Position numbers and translations under genes: made by a program. A DNA stretch of 64,000 nt, from NCBI GenBank assembly GCA_033032175.1, contig CM065310.1, forward strand, positions 7,130,001 to 7,194,000, written 5' to 3'. Below are positions 1 through 12,228 of the stretch, one piece after another. This stretch comes from Saturnia japonica. Taxonomy: Eukaryota > Arthropoda > Insecta > Lepidoptera > Saturniidae. A model generated the notes under the pieces. The model worked only from the letters and a program-made list of their open reading frames with translations, ran no database searches and had not been told where the DNA came from. Numbering within the stretch: position 1 is the stretch's first letter; each line of letters starts with the position of its first letter.

Positions 1-1
1 A

Positions 2-2935
2 AGTGTAGCTGCTAACCACGGCGATATCACAGTGGTGGGGGTGTACGCACCCCCAAGTTGGAGTCTCGCCGACTTCCAGGTATTATTAGCTGAACTGGGT
101 AACGTCGTCACCCGTAGCCACCCTCGCCCCGTGCTAGTGCTTGGGGACTTTAATGCTAAATCTGTAGCTTGGGGTTCCTCGACCACGGATACGAGAGGAG
201 AGGAGCTAGAAGAGTGGGCCCTAACAACTGGCCTACCCGTCCTAAATAGAGGTTCAGTCCACACGTGCGTGCGACAGCAGGGTGGGTCCATAGTGGACAT
301 ATCGTTCGCTAGCCCTGCCATAGCACGCCGTGTGCGGGACTGGAGAGTCCTTGATGGGGTAGAGACGTTGTCGGGCCATCGGTATATCCGGTTCGACGTC
401 TCAGCCCAAGCCTCGGACAGTCCGGTTCAAGAAACCCCTAGTGAGGGCGGTCCGCGTTGGTCATTAAAACGCCTCAACGTGGAGGCGTTCAGCGTAGCCA
501 TCATTGGGCAGGCCTGGGATCTCGATGGGACTCCCAACAGGCCTGCCGATGTGGAGCAGGAGGCTGAACGGCTTCGAAGGGTTGTAACGTGTGCCTGTGA
601 TGTAGCTATGCCTCGAGTTAAGCGTATACCCGCCAGACGCCAGGTGTATTGGTGGAGTGCCGAGATAGCGCAGTTGCGCGATGCTTGTGTCTCGGCGAGA
701 CGCCGATATACCAGGCATAGACGGAGGCGAAGCCGAACACAAGATACGACTGCCCTGGAGGCGGAGCTATACGGAGGGTACAGAGCTGCCATAAAATCGC
801 TCAAAGGGGCTATAGCCAGGGCGAAAGCCTTGGCTCGAGAACAACTACTGGAGACGCTCAGTCGGGATCCGTAGGGGCGCCCTTATCGCCTAGTGCGGAG
901 CAAACTTCGCCCATGGGCCCCCCCGGTAACCCAGAGTCTCCAGCCTAGGTTTCTCGAGCAAGTTCTGGAAGCTCTGTTCCCAGTGGGGACAGAACATACC
1001 CCTCCGTCCATGGCTTCGCCTTTGGCGACCAACGCGGACGAGGATGGCGACGTACCCAAAGTGACCCGGGAAGAGCTGAGCCGAGCGGTGCGACAGCTTC
1101 AGTCGAAGCACACCGCTCCAGGACCCGACGGCATACCAGGCCGTGCATGGGTCCTGGCTCACGAAGTCCTCGAGTCCCGACTGATGAGACTCTTTACAGC
1201 GTGTTTTGAACAGGGCCGATTTCCGCTGTGCTGGAAAACCGGCCGGCTGGTCTTGCTCAAAAAGGAGGGGCGCCCAGTGGACACTCCGTCCGCATTCCGC
1301 CCCATTGTGTTGCTGGACGAGGTGGGCAAACTCATGGAGAGAGTTATTGCAGACCGCCTCGCCCACCACTTGACGGAAGTGGGGCCGGATTTAGCCGAAA
1401 ACCAGTTTGGTTTTCGCCGAGGGCGCTCCACCATACACGCGATCTCGCACGTGAAGAGTCTGACGGAGGATGCAATCTCCCAGGGTGAAGTGATGCTGGC
1501 GGTGTCCCTGGACATCGCCAACGCGTTCAACACCCTGCCCTGGAGCAGCATACGGGAGGCGCTCCAGTACCATGGAGTGCCTCATTACCTCCGTCGCATC
1601 GTCGGAAATTATTTAAGACAGAGGACCATCACCTTCTCGGGTCCGGAAGGATGAAGTCGGCGAGACATGTCTAGCGGTGTTCCACAGGGGTCAGTGCTTG
1701 GCCCCATTTTGTGGAACATCGGCTATGACTGGGCGATACGCGGTGCGACCCTCAGCGGTGTCAGTGTCGTCTGCTATGCCGACGACACCCTTGTCACAGC
1801 GCGAGGGAAGACGCACCGCGATGCGACAATATTAGCTACGGCTGGGGTGGCTCAAGTCGTAGGTCGAATAAGGCATCTGGGACTAGAGGTGGGCCTAGGT
1901 AAATCCGAGGCCCTGTGTTTTCATGGACCTCGGAATGCACTACCGCAAGGGTCCCAGATCGTAGTGGGAGGCGTCACCATCGGCATAGGGTCGACGATGA
2001 GGTACCTGGGCATCGTCCTCGATAGCCGATGGAGCTTCGTGGAACACTTCCGGCAGCTGACGCCCCGACTCATGGGTACAGCAGGCGCACTTGCGCGGCT
2101 GTTGCCAAACCTTGGGAGGCCCGGTTCCGCTTGCCGGAAGCTCTACCTGGGAGCCGTACGGTCGATGGCCCTATACGGGGCTCCAGTATGGGCAGACAGC
2201 CTGACGGCCCGTCATCTCACATTCCTGCGTAAACCGCAGGGAGCGATGGCCGTCAGAGCTGTCCGAGGGTACCGTACGGTCTCGTTCGAAGCAGCCTCCC
2301 TATTGGCTGGATCTCCACCATGGGATCTCGAAGCGAGGACCCTCGCGCTGCTGTTTAGATGGCGCGAGGAGGCGCTGAGGCGGGGCGAGAGACCAACGCC
2401 GCGAGAGATTGCGGCGTATAGGTCAGAGCTTCGCCAAAATCCCATGGTGGAAGCGTGGGACTTGCGACTTGGCCACCCTAGTTTTGGCGTGGCGACCGTG
2501 GAAGCCATCAGGCCAATTCTGGCTAGATGGCTCCGGAGGCGGCATGGCACCCTCACCTTCCGGCTGACGCAGGTACTCTCGGGACATGGCTGTTTCGGGA
2601 GTTACCTGTGTCGCATAGGCCGTGAGATCGCTCCTGGGTGCCATCATTGTGGCTGCGCAGAAGATACTGCGCAGCACACACTAGCTGTCTGTCCCGCATG
2701 GGACTCGCTGCGCCGCGACGTTGTTGCGACAATCGGCACCGATCTCTCGCTCCCGGCCGTGGTTCTGTCTATGGTCGAGAGCGAGACTGGGTGGAACTCC
2801 GTCTCCTCGTTTTGCGAGCAAGTCATGCTTGCGAAAGAGGAGGCGGGGAGGGAGCGGGAGCGTAACACCTTGCTCCCCTCCTGCGGTCAACGAGCCAGGC
2901 GCCGGAGACCGCGTGATGATCTCCGGCCGCCTTAA
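2..2935 (+). pseudogene. R1-clade LINE ORF2 (endonuclease, reverse transcriptase, CCHC), broken by two stops
   Basis: This is the ORF2 of a non-LTR retrotransposon that would nick target DNA and reverse-transcribe its own RNA. One reading frame runs throughout, entering from the left window edge, so the first part of the endonuclease is missing. Endonuclease motifs seen are GDFNAKS, a DISFAS segment and SGH. RT motifs are GPDGIPGRAW, FRPIVLLDEVGK, QFGFRRGRST, SLDIANAFN, GVPQGSVLGP and the catalytic YADD. A C-terminal C-x2-C-x8-H-x4-C knuckle follows, as in R1-type elements. Two in-frame stops break the frame: TAG at 872-874, in a DP-stop-GRPY context where relatives usually have tryptophan, and TGA at 1652-1654 just before GVPQGS. 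The copy is therefore dead. The R1 clade is inferred from motifs; subfamily is not determined. Confidence 0.88.
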
Positions 2936-3262
2936 ATGGGTCTGCAGGTGGCGGACCTGGGCATGTGCGTCACCGCGTAAATGCAGGCCCGAGATGGAAG
3001 AGGCGCACTGGTGTTCGTGCTCTCTCCGAGGCTCGTTGGAGGTGCCGATTGCCTCCGACCGCGACGGGGCCCGGTGATAGGGCCACACCTGCCGGGTCAA
3101 GCGGATGATATGTGCAAGCAGTTCCTGCTCCCTGGCCATCGGGTGCGAGAAGAACACCGTGGGGTTTTAGTCGGTAAGAGTCCGACATACCCCTCCCTTG
3201 AGCGGCCCGGCTCGGGAGGAGGATCCAATGCAGGATTTCCCCACGTAAAAAAAAAAAAAAAA
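2936..3262 (+). mobile_element. 3' UTR and poly(A) tail of the R1-clade LINE
   Basis: After the ORF2 stop comes a GC-rich untranslated stretch of about 310 bp that ends in 16 A's at 3247-3262, the normal end of a target-primed LINE insertion. The next bases look like the interior of a Helitron-like repeat, so the LINE probably landed in one. The matching target duplication would lie beyond the left window edge. Confidence 0.75.
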
Positions 3263-3761
3263 TCGTAGAAATTTTTTTTTTCAAAAAATCTATTTTCTTT
3301 ATTTCTTTACCGTTTTCGTTGATATTTTGTACACGAGAAGTATAAAGTCATTCTATAAATGATGGGATTTGAGAATTTTGAAAAACACTTTTAGGAATCG
3401 TAAAAAAAAAGAATTTCCAAAAATTTTAAGTTAATTAATCCGTAACCGATTTTGATGAAATTTTGTATACTCGAAGTATAAGTCATTCTATAATTTATGG
3501 GTTAGAAAGATTGTCAAAAATATTGTAAAATAATAATAAATAATATATAATTCTCAACCAATTTTGACATATTACGTGATTTCATAATGTACAAATAAAA
3601 CAATTTTGTTGAAAATTGTACTCGGGAAAAAATACATGCTACTCCTCAATTGATACGGCATATGAATTGTCAATAATATGAGTAAAGATCAAAATAGAAG
3701 GTTTAAATAAATAACGACTGCATAGTAACAAACGCGTGCGGAGCCACGGGCACACCGCTAA
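3263..3761 (+). mobile_element. Helitron-like family I, 3' part
   Basis: Contains several copies of a roughly 100-bp monomer (a stretch like GATGAAATTTTGTA, then CATTCTATAA and a run of A's) also seen in the copies at 21,778, 33,519 and 42,203. It ends with the shared GC-rich terminus GCGGAGCCACGGGCACACCG followed by CTAA and T, matching the Helitron 3' rule CTRR|T. The 5' end has been lost or displaced by the LINE insertion. Confidence 0.65.
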
Positions 3762-5349
3762 TTGAACTATAATTTCAATATATTGTATTGTACTAAGCTT
3801 TGAAAGATAAAATTATAGTCAGTTTATTTTCATATTTGATTTAAAAACCTACTTAGTAATAAAAAAACCGGCTTTTTGTAAAATGAAGCATATTTGGCCA
3901 ATAAAATTATGTTGCGCTTCAAACTACAATATATTTTTTTAGTGATCAATAATGAGTAAATAAATATTTTGTACTCTACAATGTACCTACACATTATACG
4001 GTATAATAGTGTCTAATACGACTTTATTAGTAGAATCTACAGGGTACTAGCGTACTTATATTCGGTACTAATAGTTTAATATAGTGATTTTAATCATTTT
4101 TAGTATAAGGCGCACAAAATACCTAGTACATTATTCAATATTGCTTTAATTTATCATCCAACATTAAGTCCAGAACAAACGTTAATTGTTTTATTGCGTC
4201 ACTTTAACCCTCAGAGATGTCTAACGACGACATAACACAACAGCTAAAGCTGCTAGACGATCGTTCCACAATTTTTCATTTTCACTTACAAAGTTTAGTC
4301 TTCAATATGTTTAATATAATTATAATATAATGTTATATCCTTCACAAACCACAAGTCTTTAAAGTTTTGTCACGAAAATTCTGAAATATAATCAATGAGA
4401 ATTTTTTATCAGTTTTAATCGAATCATCGTAGTCTCGTCCACTATACTGGATCGTTATGTTTCTACAATTTTTAAGTTGCGAAAACATATACGCGTGATT
4501 TAATACCATTCACGCGCACATTTTAATAATTAATCTACACTATAAAGTTGCTATGTTTTATTGGTAAATTTTATGACGCATATAACATATGAGTATTTAA
4601 AGAAATTTAACTTTTAACGCGCATATAAAACACGCAAATTTTAGAAATGAAACTTCTTATTCGATAATAGGACGAGAATTGAAAGTGACATTTCAAGGAC
4701 TCGATGTTTAAGCACATTTTGTTGTGTGAGGGAAAGAAGGAAGATATAACATCGAGAGAAGGAGAAAGAGAACAACAACAGTGTTATTCGCGCAATTTTT
4801 TTTTTTTACATGTTTCATTTGCTATTTATATTTATCTAAGAGTATCTTAGCTATAAAATTATACCAAACATCAAAAACGGTAAAATAATATATAAGTATA
4901 CCATTAACCAGGTTAACATTTAGGTTTGAAGACAAATATCTCAGGTTAAGGCTTAGGTAGTGCTTGACGAAGGCGGTTAATATACGATCTTATGATTTAT
5001 TGGGATCAACAGTTCACATTAATCTTTACGTCATTCATTTTGTGCCAGCCACCAGGTGGAGAGCTGGTTATTGATGAACGCTTATCGGTAAAGTGTCACG
5101 TCGTTAATGTCTGTCTAATGAGAAATGTAAATTGGGAAAATAAGGTGCAGATAACTAGAATTGTGTTGTAGTAGTAAGACGAAAAAGGTTTATTGGAACG
5201 AAGTTCCTTAGGGGGCGTTGCGGAGGAGTACCGCTGGAAAAAACGTCCGTAATGTTAAAAAAAACTTATGATTTTTATGTATAGTCTAAAAGTATGATGG
5301 CTATACAGTGTCTAATGTGTAGTCCACGTGATCACTGTTATTATTATTG
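3762..5349. other. AT-rich DNA without recognised genes
   Basis: No open frame of note and no recognised repeat. A short hairpin-like GGAACGAAGTTCC at 5195-5207 has a reverse-oriented counterpart at 13,071-13,083, on the other side of the provirus. This was the left flank of the provirus insertion site. Confidence 0.5.
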
Positions 5350-5353
5350 CAGT
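5350..5353. repeat. Left target-site duplication of the provirus (CAGT)
   Basis: CAGT lies directly outside the left LTR and again at 12,924-12,927 outside the right LTR. A 4-bp duplication is typical of errantiviruses and shows that both ends come from one insertion. Confidence 0.8.
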
Positions 5354-5652
5354 AATTACGTAGTTGACCGTCCGTAGGAGGTTTTTAAAAGGCAATTTTT
5401 AGTCCTTTACAAACTTATAATAAAAATTAATTAATTACAATATATAAATCTTAAACTAAGGTGTGAACCTCCAAGCTCAGGCGATCGAGCGAGATTGTTC
5501 TTCCGTCATTCTTTCATTGTCCCACGAAGTGTTCATTTCGCCTGGTCAGCGATTTCCGATAATTTCACGTGGGAACTTGCATTGTAATCTGAGTCCGCGT
5601 TACCTGGTTCTGGGTGGTCGAGTACGTTGGGTAGGTAGGACAGTAGGTAACA
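5354..5652 (-). repeat. 3' LTR of the provirus
   Basis: 299 bp, identical by eye to the LTR at 12,625-12,923. In the element's own direction it begins TGTTACC and ends GTAATT. Apparent open frames on the opposite strand of both LTRs are the same chance frame. Confidence 0.93.
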
Positions 5653-5662
5653 CCTCCCCTCC
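5653..5662 (-). promoter_or_regulatory. Polypurine tract for plus-strand priming
   Basis: Directly before the 3' LTR the element reads AGGAGGGGAG, a purine run at the position where plus-strand DNA synthesis is primed in LTR retrotransposons. Confidence 0.75.
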
Positions 5663-5673
5663 TGGATGAGCAA

Positions 5674-7410
5674 TTATTTGCACATTTTTAATGCAAATAT
5701 TGCGGCTTGGCGATTCTGCAGGTTGGTTTCCTGAATATTTCCTGAAGATGAAGTTCCAGTTTCAGGATGCATTATGGTAGGTATTTCTATTTCAGTTTGT
5801 AGAGATGATTTGTTCTTCAACAATAAACGGCATCGGCGGCGACGCATAATGTACAAGAATAACAGTACAATTGCACCCAATATGACAATTCCATATAATG
5901 GTATTATACTATGATGTATGCTAGAAAAATCCATGGTGTTCAGGCTTGAATAATTTTCTATCTGAACCTGATGCTGAATGTTGTGCAGTTTATCCAAATC
6001 AGTTGTCGTAAGATTATAATGCGGCGATCGATTTCCAAAGATTGATGGCAACTTTTGCGGGATAGACATTAGTTCAACGGCACTCCCACGTACTTTGTCA
6101 TTGGAGTTAATAATAGTAAATTCTGGCGACTTTATATTGCAATTTCTTGGTATCGTTGCAAAGTAGCTGCCCTTCATTAGTCGGTGTTCTTCTTGTCCGC
6201 ATATTAATTGAATCCTTGTGGGTTTCGGGAACGTGATTATGTAATGTTGACTATCCAATTCCAGAAGTGCTTATTTATGAAATGAAATAGAAGTAGAATG
6301 ACATAGGTTCTCTGTTTCTTTTTGATTGAGTAGGTGATAGATGCAATCTTTGTGTGTACGCCTTTGATGAGAAATTTCCTGTTCGCAAATGTACCAGGTG
6401 TCGATCTTCGGGCATTCTGCCTCCATGTACACAAACTCCTTGGAGTTGGTTGCTATATACGGGAATGGGGGCAAGATTACTTCGGATTTTCTGTTAGGAA
6501 CGGGACAGAGCCTATATAGGTTATAGGATGTTGGAGATAAAATTGGAAACTTAAGGACAATCACTATTTTATTGTCAGCGTAATATGATCCTAAACTAAT
6601 TATATTATAATAGTACCTAATATCTAACTCTAACATTTGTTCCGAATTGTATAAAGATTTTAATTTGCTTAGCATGTTATCTAATTGTTTAACAGTTATA
6701 ATGGAATGGTGCATAGAATTAGTGCGACTAAAAGCTAAAATGTTTTCTAATCTAATAATTTCCAGGTAAAGGTCCTGAACATTGTCACTTAAGACATTAA
6801 ATAACTGTAACAGGTTAATATGTTGAATTATGTTGTTATCACTCGTACGGTTTAATAAGAGTGCCATAGACTTTGTGAGCTTTTGCTGATTACTGTTTAA
6901 AATGTCTAATACTCGGGATTGTTGAACCGTCATATCTTTAAATAAGCTGATGTGCTTATTGAAACTGGCTGATAGCTCTTTATCGTTTTTCTGCAAAACT
7001 TGAATAGCGTTTTCGAATCGCAGAGCATCTGCATGGTCAAGATTACCTGTAACACTTTTTATTAAAGATCCCAAGGGGTCGATAAGACCTCGCCTAAATC
7101 TCTTCGGTTCAAATGTTCCTAAACGGGAAGTAATCTCGTCTAATTTCTTAAATAAGTGTAGAATTTGATGTTTAAACGTAGCTGTATTTTGTTTTGATAG
7201 GTTGGAAGTCGAGTCTCTAAGCTGACATCTTAATAAATTAATTTGGCGCTGAATTTTGCCGATATTAATTTCCTGTAAAAAGGTATGGTGATTGGATATT
7301 ATTCTAGTTTTTCCTAAGTTAAATGGTAATATTCCGGGTCCGTCAGATAAGTCGTCAAGTCGTATGGTTTTGTCCGTCGGATTGTCTGCTTGTACTGGGA
7401 CCAGGGTCAT
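5674..7410 (-). pseudogene. env: env-like glycoprotein gene, interrupted by one in-frame TAA
   Basis: A membrane glycoprotein resembling errantivirus Env and baculovirus F proteins. Visible parts are a hydrophobic signal-like start (with more hydrophobic codons upstream of the first ATG), a furin-type site RFRR followed by a glycine-rich hydrophobic segment as in F-type fusion proteins, a long helical region, several cysteines, and near the C-terminus a roughly 20-residue membrane segment followed by an arginine-rich cytoplasmic tail. A TAA at 6271-6273 divides the gene; the frame continues unchanged after it, so only a truncated product without membrane anchor is predicted. The 5' end overlaps pol by 56 bp in another frame. 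Errantivirus env is usually made from a spliced mRNA, and a possible acceptor (TTGTTACAG) lies just upstream. The mutation and its effect are described only. Confidence 0.85.
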
Positions 7411-10400
7411 GATGAAGGTCGCTATCCTGTAACAATGTTGGTTTTTTAGTCACTTTTGCTCTCTTTATCCTAGCCTTAGCGACTGGCCCGCGTTTTTTAG
7501 TGGTGTAAATGTGTATGGGTAAGTTTGACATAACTTTGTCCTGAGTATAACGAGCAGCGAGCTTTTGCCTTTGAGCTATCGGGTTTCTAACGTATACATT
7601 CTGACCTTGTTTGTAGTCTGTTTGAGGTTCTCGGTTGAGGTTACGTCGAGTCATTGTCTGCTCACGTTCGGATAGAGATGAATTATGTATGATGTTGTAT
7701 ACTATATCCATCTTTCCACGGTGGTCCTGTAGGTACTGCTGGTATAATTGTTGTGACAAATCCAAGTCTGTCGGGTCTCTGGGGTCAAAATGTCCACTCA
7801 TAAGGTCAAACGGTCTGCATTTGGTAAGACTATGTATAGAACTGTTGTATGCAATTAATGCGTAAGGAACTAAGTTTTGAGCTGGCTCGTTTCTATGTTG
7901 TAATTTTAATAGACGTAGATGTTCAAGAAGTGTACTGTGAAAACGTTCTATCATTCCGTTTTCGTGAGGGGCATCGGCTGCAATAATATGATGCTGAATT
8001 TTATGTAATTTGAGGAATTCTGCCACTACCTGGTTCGTAAATTCGGTTCCTCTGTCTGTCGTTACAGTTAAAGGGAAACCATGATGTGTACAGAAGTTCA
8101 GAAGTGACTTTACTATGTTAGGAGCTGTACAATCTGGTAAGCGATAGGCTTGGGCATATTTTGTGAATGCGTCGATAATAGTTAAGTATTTTTCCTGTTC
8201 TATTGTCACTACATCTGCGTGTGCTAACTGAAAAGGTTTTGAAGGCGGTGTTACGATCTGAAATTCAGGACGTAGAGGTACGCGATCGTACTTAGCGCGG
8301 TTGCAAATAATACATTCATTAATAAAATATGTTATTTGTTCTTTGAGTTTCGGCCAAAAATATCTTTGTGATAGAGATAAATAGGTTTCATTTATTCCTC
8401 TATGATTCGTTTTTCCGATATGATATTGGGAAATTATGTGTTGTTGTTCTAAATAATCCGTTATGTTTTGAATTTCACGTTTAACCAAGATAATGTTAAT
8501 GGAAGAGCTCTTTAGGTTTTGTTGAAGAATAGGAACGATAGTGTACATTTTTTCGATTGGTTGAAATAGAATAGCGGTACGAAGTTTAGGATCGATAAAT
8601 TTCTGTATAATTGATATAATTTCTTCTTCTAAATTATTTTCCGAGATTTGAACGACTGTTCTCCTAAAAGTTTCAAAGGGAATAGTGATTTTAGGTTTAG
8701 CTTTTGCAGGCCCACTAGTGCAGTTAATAATAAGTTGTCGCTTAAATTTATTCAATGGTTCTTCAGAAGTAGGTGTTTCAAGGATAGGGTTTTCATGTGA
8801 TGTGTGAATCGTTTCATTGTCAGGTATATCTAAGTCGGGGATCGGACTGCTCAATGCTCTTAAGGTTGGTGCAGTGTCAGTCGAAGAGTTACTAATCAAT
8901 GGTCTATCGTCAGGTGCTGTTACGGTTGATTCCGAGTCAGACACATTTACAATTATTGAGGATGATTCTTCGTTGTGAATTTATATTCTGGACAATGCAT
9001 CGGCGTTAGTGTTCGCTTTGCCTTTTTTGTATATTATTTTAAAATTGTACTCTGATAATTTAAGTTTCCATCTCGTGAGGCGAGAACTAGGCTCTTTAAG
9101 ATTCATCAGCCATTGCAAAGGCTTATGATCTGTAATTATTGAAAATTTACGTCCAAAAAGGTATGGTCTGAAATATTTTACCGCCCAAACAATTGCCAAA
9201 AGCTCTTTTTCAATTGTTGAGTAGTTTATTTCACTGTCATTTAACGTGCGAGACGCGTAAGCGATCGGTTTGTCGGAACCTACCTGACCTTGTGACAGGA
9301 CTGCTCCTAGCGCAAGGTTAGATGCATCTGTCGTCAGAATAAAGTCTTTGGTGAAATCTGGATATTGTAGAATGGGGTCGTTCGTTAGAAGAGTTTTGCA
9401 GTGTTCAAAACATTTAATATATTCGGGTGTGAGATTTATTTTAGCACCTTTTTTTAAACACAATGTAAACGGTTTGGTAACTCGAGCAAAATTTGGGATG
9501 AAACGTCTGTAGTAACCTATAAGACCTAGAAATCCTTTAATTTGTTTTTGAGTTTTAGGTATAGGGTATTTTAAAATGGCTGAAATTTTATCCGGGTTAG
9601 GCTTTACTCCTTCTGTCGTAATGACATGACCTAGATATGGTGTTTCGCGTTTCATAAATTCAGACTTATCTAGTTGTAATTTAAAATTTGACTCCCTGAG
9701 CCGGTTAAAAATTTTGCGTAGATTTACTATGTGTTCCTGAAGCGATGTTGAAAAGCATAAAATGTCATCTTGATAAACAATGCATATTTCGTGCTGAAGG
9801 CCTCTAAGAATATTGTCCATTACACGCTGAAATGTAGACGGGCTGTTTTTGAGACCCATTGGCATTCGCAAGAACTCATAATGTCCATTACCGTCGGCTA
9901 CACTGAATCCGGTTTTATGAATATCAGCTGGGTCTGTTTCAACCTGATAAAAGCCACTAGCCAAGTCTAGGGTCGTAAAGTATTGGCAACGTCCTAATTT
10001 ATCCAAAATGTCAGTAATGTTAGGGATCGGATACTTGTCGTCTATGGTCTTTTCATTCAATTTACGGAAATCAATAACAAGCCTCCATTTAGTTTTACCT
10101 GACGCATCTGACTTTTTGGGGACTATCCAAATAGGCGCGCTCCAAGCTGATGTTGAAGGCCTAATAATACCCTGTTCAAGCATTTTTTTTATTTGCTGTT
10201 GTACTTCCTGTCTATGTATATACGGGTATCTATATGTTTTAGAATAAACAGGATTTTCATCAGTGGTGTTAATTTTGTGTTTAATTTTATTGGTGAAAGT
10301 CAAAGCTTCGTTTTCTAAATAAAATATGTCCGAGAATTCTCTACATAATGAAGTGAGGTTGGCTTTTTCCTCTGAATTGAGGTGGTCGGTTCGTATTCGC

Positions 10401-11119
10401 GATAAGATTTCTTGGAAACGTGCATGTTCATTGTCGCCGGTAAGTGATATCTGTTCGCTAAATATATGTGCGCATATTGGTTTATTTAGACTAAAAATTA
10501 TATCGTTATTACTAGGGTTGGATATTTCTATCATGCATTTACTATTTTCGGCGGTAGATAGACACTCTGTTATTTTACATCCATTGACTGACTGCTGATT
10601 AATTAATACGTCACCTTGAGGAATACTTATAGGTACTTTAATTATTTGAGTTGACTGTGCAGGAATAATTGACTCAAATAAATTAACAGCTTTAGAATCA
10701 TACATCTGAATATTATTGCAAGTGAATTCAGTTCGTAATGTACGAGTCTGAAGGTCTATTTTAGCTTGCCACTGTTCTAAAAGATTCCATCCTATTAGAC
10801 CATCAAAATAGTCGTGAAATTTATAAATGAAAACTTTTATTGGATCATGGCCTTGAAATTCGGGAAGGCAAGGGACTATTATAGAAAATTCGTTCCTGGT
10901 AGTTGCATGAATATTTGTGACCTCGAATGGATCATAATATAACTCTAAGTGACTAAAATATTTTTCTACAATTTCCGGACTGATAAATGATTGGTTGGCA
11001 CCAGTGTCAATAAGTAATTTTAATGGTGGATTTTGAATTTGAATATAAGAGAGTTGTCTTTTACCCTGTAAGTGTAATTCTATTCTGGGGAGCTCGAACT
11101 CGGATCCCCCTGAAAATTT
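7355..11119 (-). pseudogene. pol: pol polyprotein (protease, RT, RNase H, integrase), split by one in-frame TAA
   Basis: Read in the -1 frame relative to gag. In order: aspartic protease ([11 protein letters not shown] near 10,994-11,020); reverse transcriptase ([10 protein letters not shown], catalytic YQDD near 9,763-9,775); RNase H ([19 protein letters not shown], ending NADALSRI); then integrase with an H..H..C..C zinc-binding module, D and D residues (HADVV, TDRGTEF) and the glutamate in HENGMIERF. A TAA at 8981-8983 separates RNase H from integrase, although the frame is unchanged and stays open to the end. In relatives pol is one reading frame, so the TAA is most simply a nonsense mutation; stop readthrough is possible but untested. 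The C-terminus overlaps the start of env. Confidence 0.9.
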
Positions 11120-12228
11120 TGATCGTAATCTTGTTCAAAGTTTTCAGTTTCGTCATACGGTGTACAGTCTTCGTGGAAATATTGTGTGTAATCTGTGTCG
11201 TAATAATCATAGTTATAAGGTTCATTCGCTTCATTTAAGTTAACCTGTCTTTTGTCAGTTTGTCCAGTCAAAGGTAAATTTCGGGCTACTGGGTGACTTA
11301 TGCCACTCATAGGTACAGGTAAGTTCGGTCGGCCTTGCTGAAAATTGCCACGAGGGGGAATTTTGAAACCGGTAGACATATCAGAACGTGGTAACGCTCT
11401 CATTACCTGTTGTGTTCGCGATGGTCCTTGATATTGAGGTCGGAACATAGGCTGTGGTGCAGCGTTCACATTATGAGGACTCTGTTTAACGTAAGGATTA
11501 TTGTTAAAAATGTTCGGATTAAAAATAGGCTTATTTTGATTAGTTGACGATTGGAGGAAGTTTTGTTGCGGTAAATTCAAAGGCTTTTGATAACTAGTAG
11601 GTAAATGAGTTCTCCTAGGGTTTCCTGATTGAACGTTTTGATTCTGTAAGTATACTACATTTATTTCTTCCTGTGCAAATTCAAGTGCTTTTTCTAATGT
11701 CTCCGGACGCATGCATCTTACGCGCGATCCAATCGGTTCGTGCAAACCTCGCGTAAAGGTTTGTAACGCTAATTTATTATAAAGTTTTCGCTTAGCTTCT
11801 ACTGTGGTTGTAACTGAATCGTGTAACTGAATGTATGTCATAATAGTACTAAGCGTGTTCTGTACGCGTTCATAAAATACGTTGGGCGTATCGATACCTT
11901 GGGTCAATTGAGATAAATCTGTATATAATGAACATTCGTCTCTGTGATCCGAGAAACTATTAACTAAGGTATTTCGAATTCCTTGCCAGTTATCCGGGAT
12001 ACCGTTGGTAGCTAAAGTTCTGGCGGCAGAACCAGTAATTTTATTAATTATTCCGTTCAGTAAAGCTGCCGTAACTAATTGATTTTCTGGGCGAACATAC
12101 TCTAAAACTAAGTTGTCACATATGTTTAAAAATCTAACTAAGACATGAGAATTTCCGTCAAACTCCGGTACTAATCTAAGGGCTTTCCAAATGTTGTTAA
12201 TGACAACGCTATTATCGGATTGAGCCAT
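11080..12228 (-). CDS. gag: Gag-like structural protein of the errantivirus element
   Basis: A 382-residue open frame starting at the first ATG after the leader. It would form the particle shell that packages element RNA. The N-terminal two thirds look helical and capsid-like, for example [15 protein letters not shown] and a [16 protein letters not shown] segment typical of Ty3/gypsy Gag. The C-terminal third is rich in N, Q, P and R with no CCHC knuckle, as is usual for errantiviruses. The last residues are acidic and serine-rich, overlapping the -1 pol frame. No stops or frameshifts were seen. Confidence 0.88.
   Translation of the reverse strand: MAQSDNSVVINNIWKALRLVPEFDGNSHVLVRFLNICDNLVLEYVRPENQLVTAALLNGIINKITGSAARTLATNGIPDNWQGIRNTLVNSFSDHRDECSLYTDLSQLTQGIDTPNVFYERVQNTLSTIMTYIQLHDSVTTTVEAKRKLYNKLALQTFTRGLHEPIGSRVRCMRPETLEKALEFAQEEINVVYLQNQNVQSGNPRRTHLPTSYQKPLNLPQQNFLQSSTNQNKPIFNPNIFNNNPYVKQSPHNVNAAPQPMFRPQYQGPSRTQQVMRALPRSDMSTGFKIPPRGNFQQGRPNLPVPMSGISHPVARNLPLTGQTDKRQVNLNEANEPYNYDYYDTDYTQYFHEDCTPYDETENFEQDYDQNFQGDPSSSSPE
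11113..11119 (-). promoter_or_regulatory. -1 ribosomal frameshift slippery heptamer A AAU UUU
   Basis: In the gag frame the codons are CAA-AAT-TTT-CAG, giving a textbook X XXY YYZ heptamer about a dozen codons before the gag stop. Slipping back one base puts the ribosome in the frame that is open through protease and RT. A short complementary GGGGA/TCCCC pair follows closely; whether it forms a stimulatory structure is unclear. Confidence 0.75.

Noticed and set aside
5463..5669. 68-residue frame, repeated at 12,734
   Set aside because: It is antisense within both identical LTRs.
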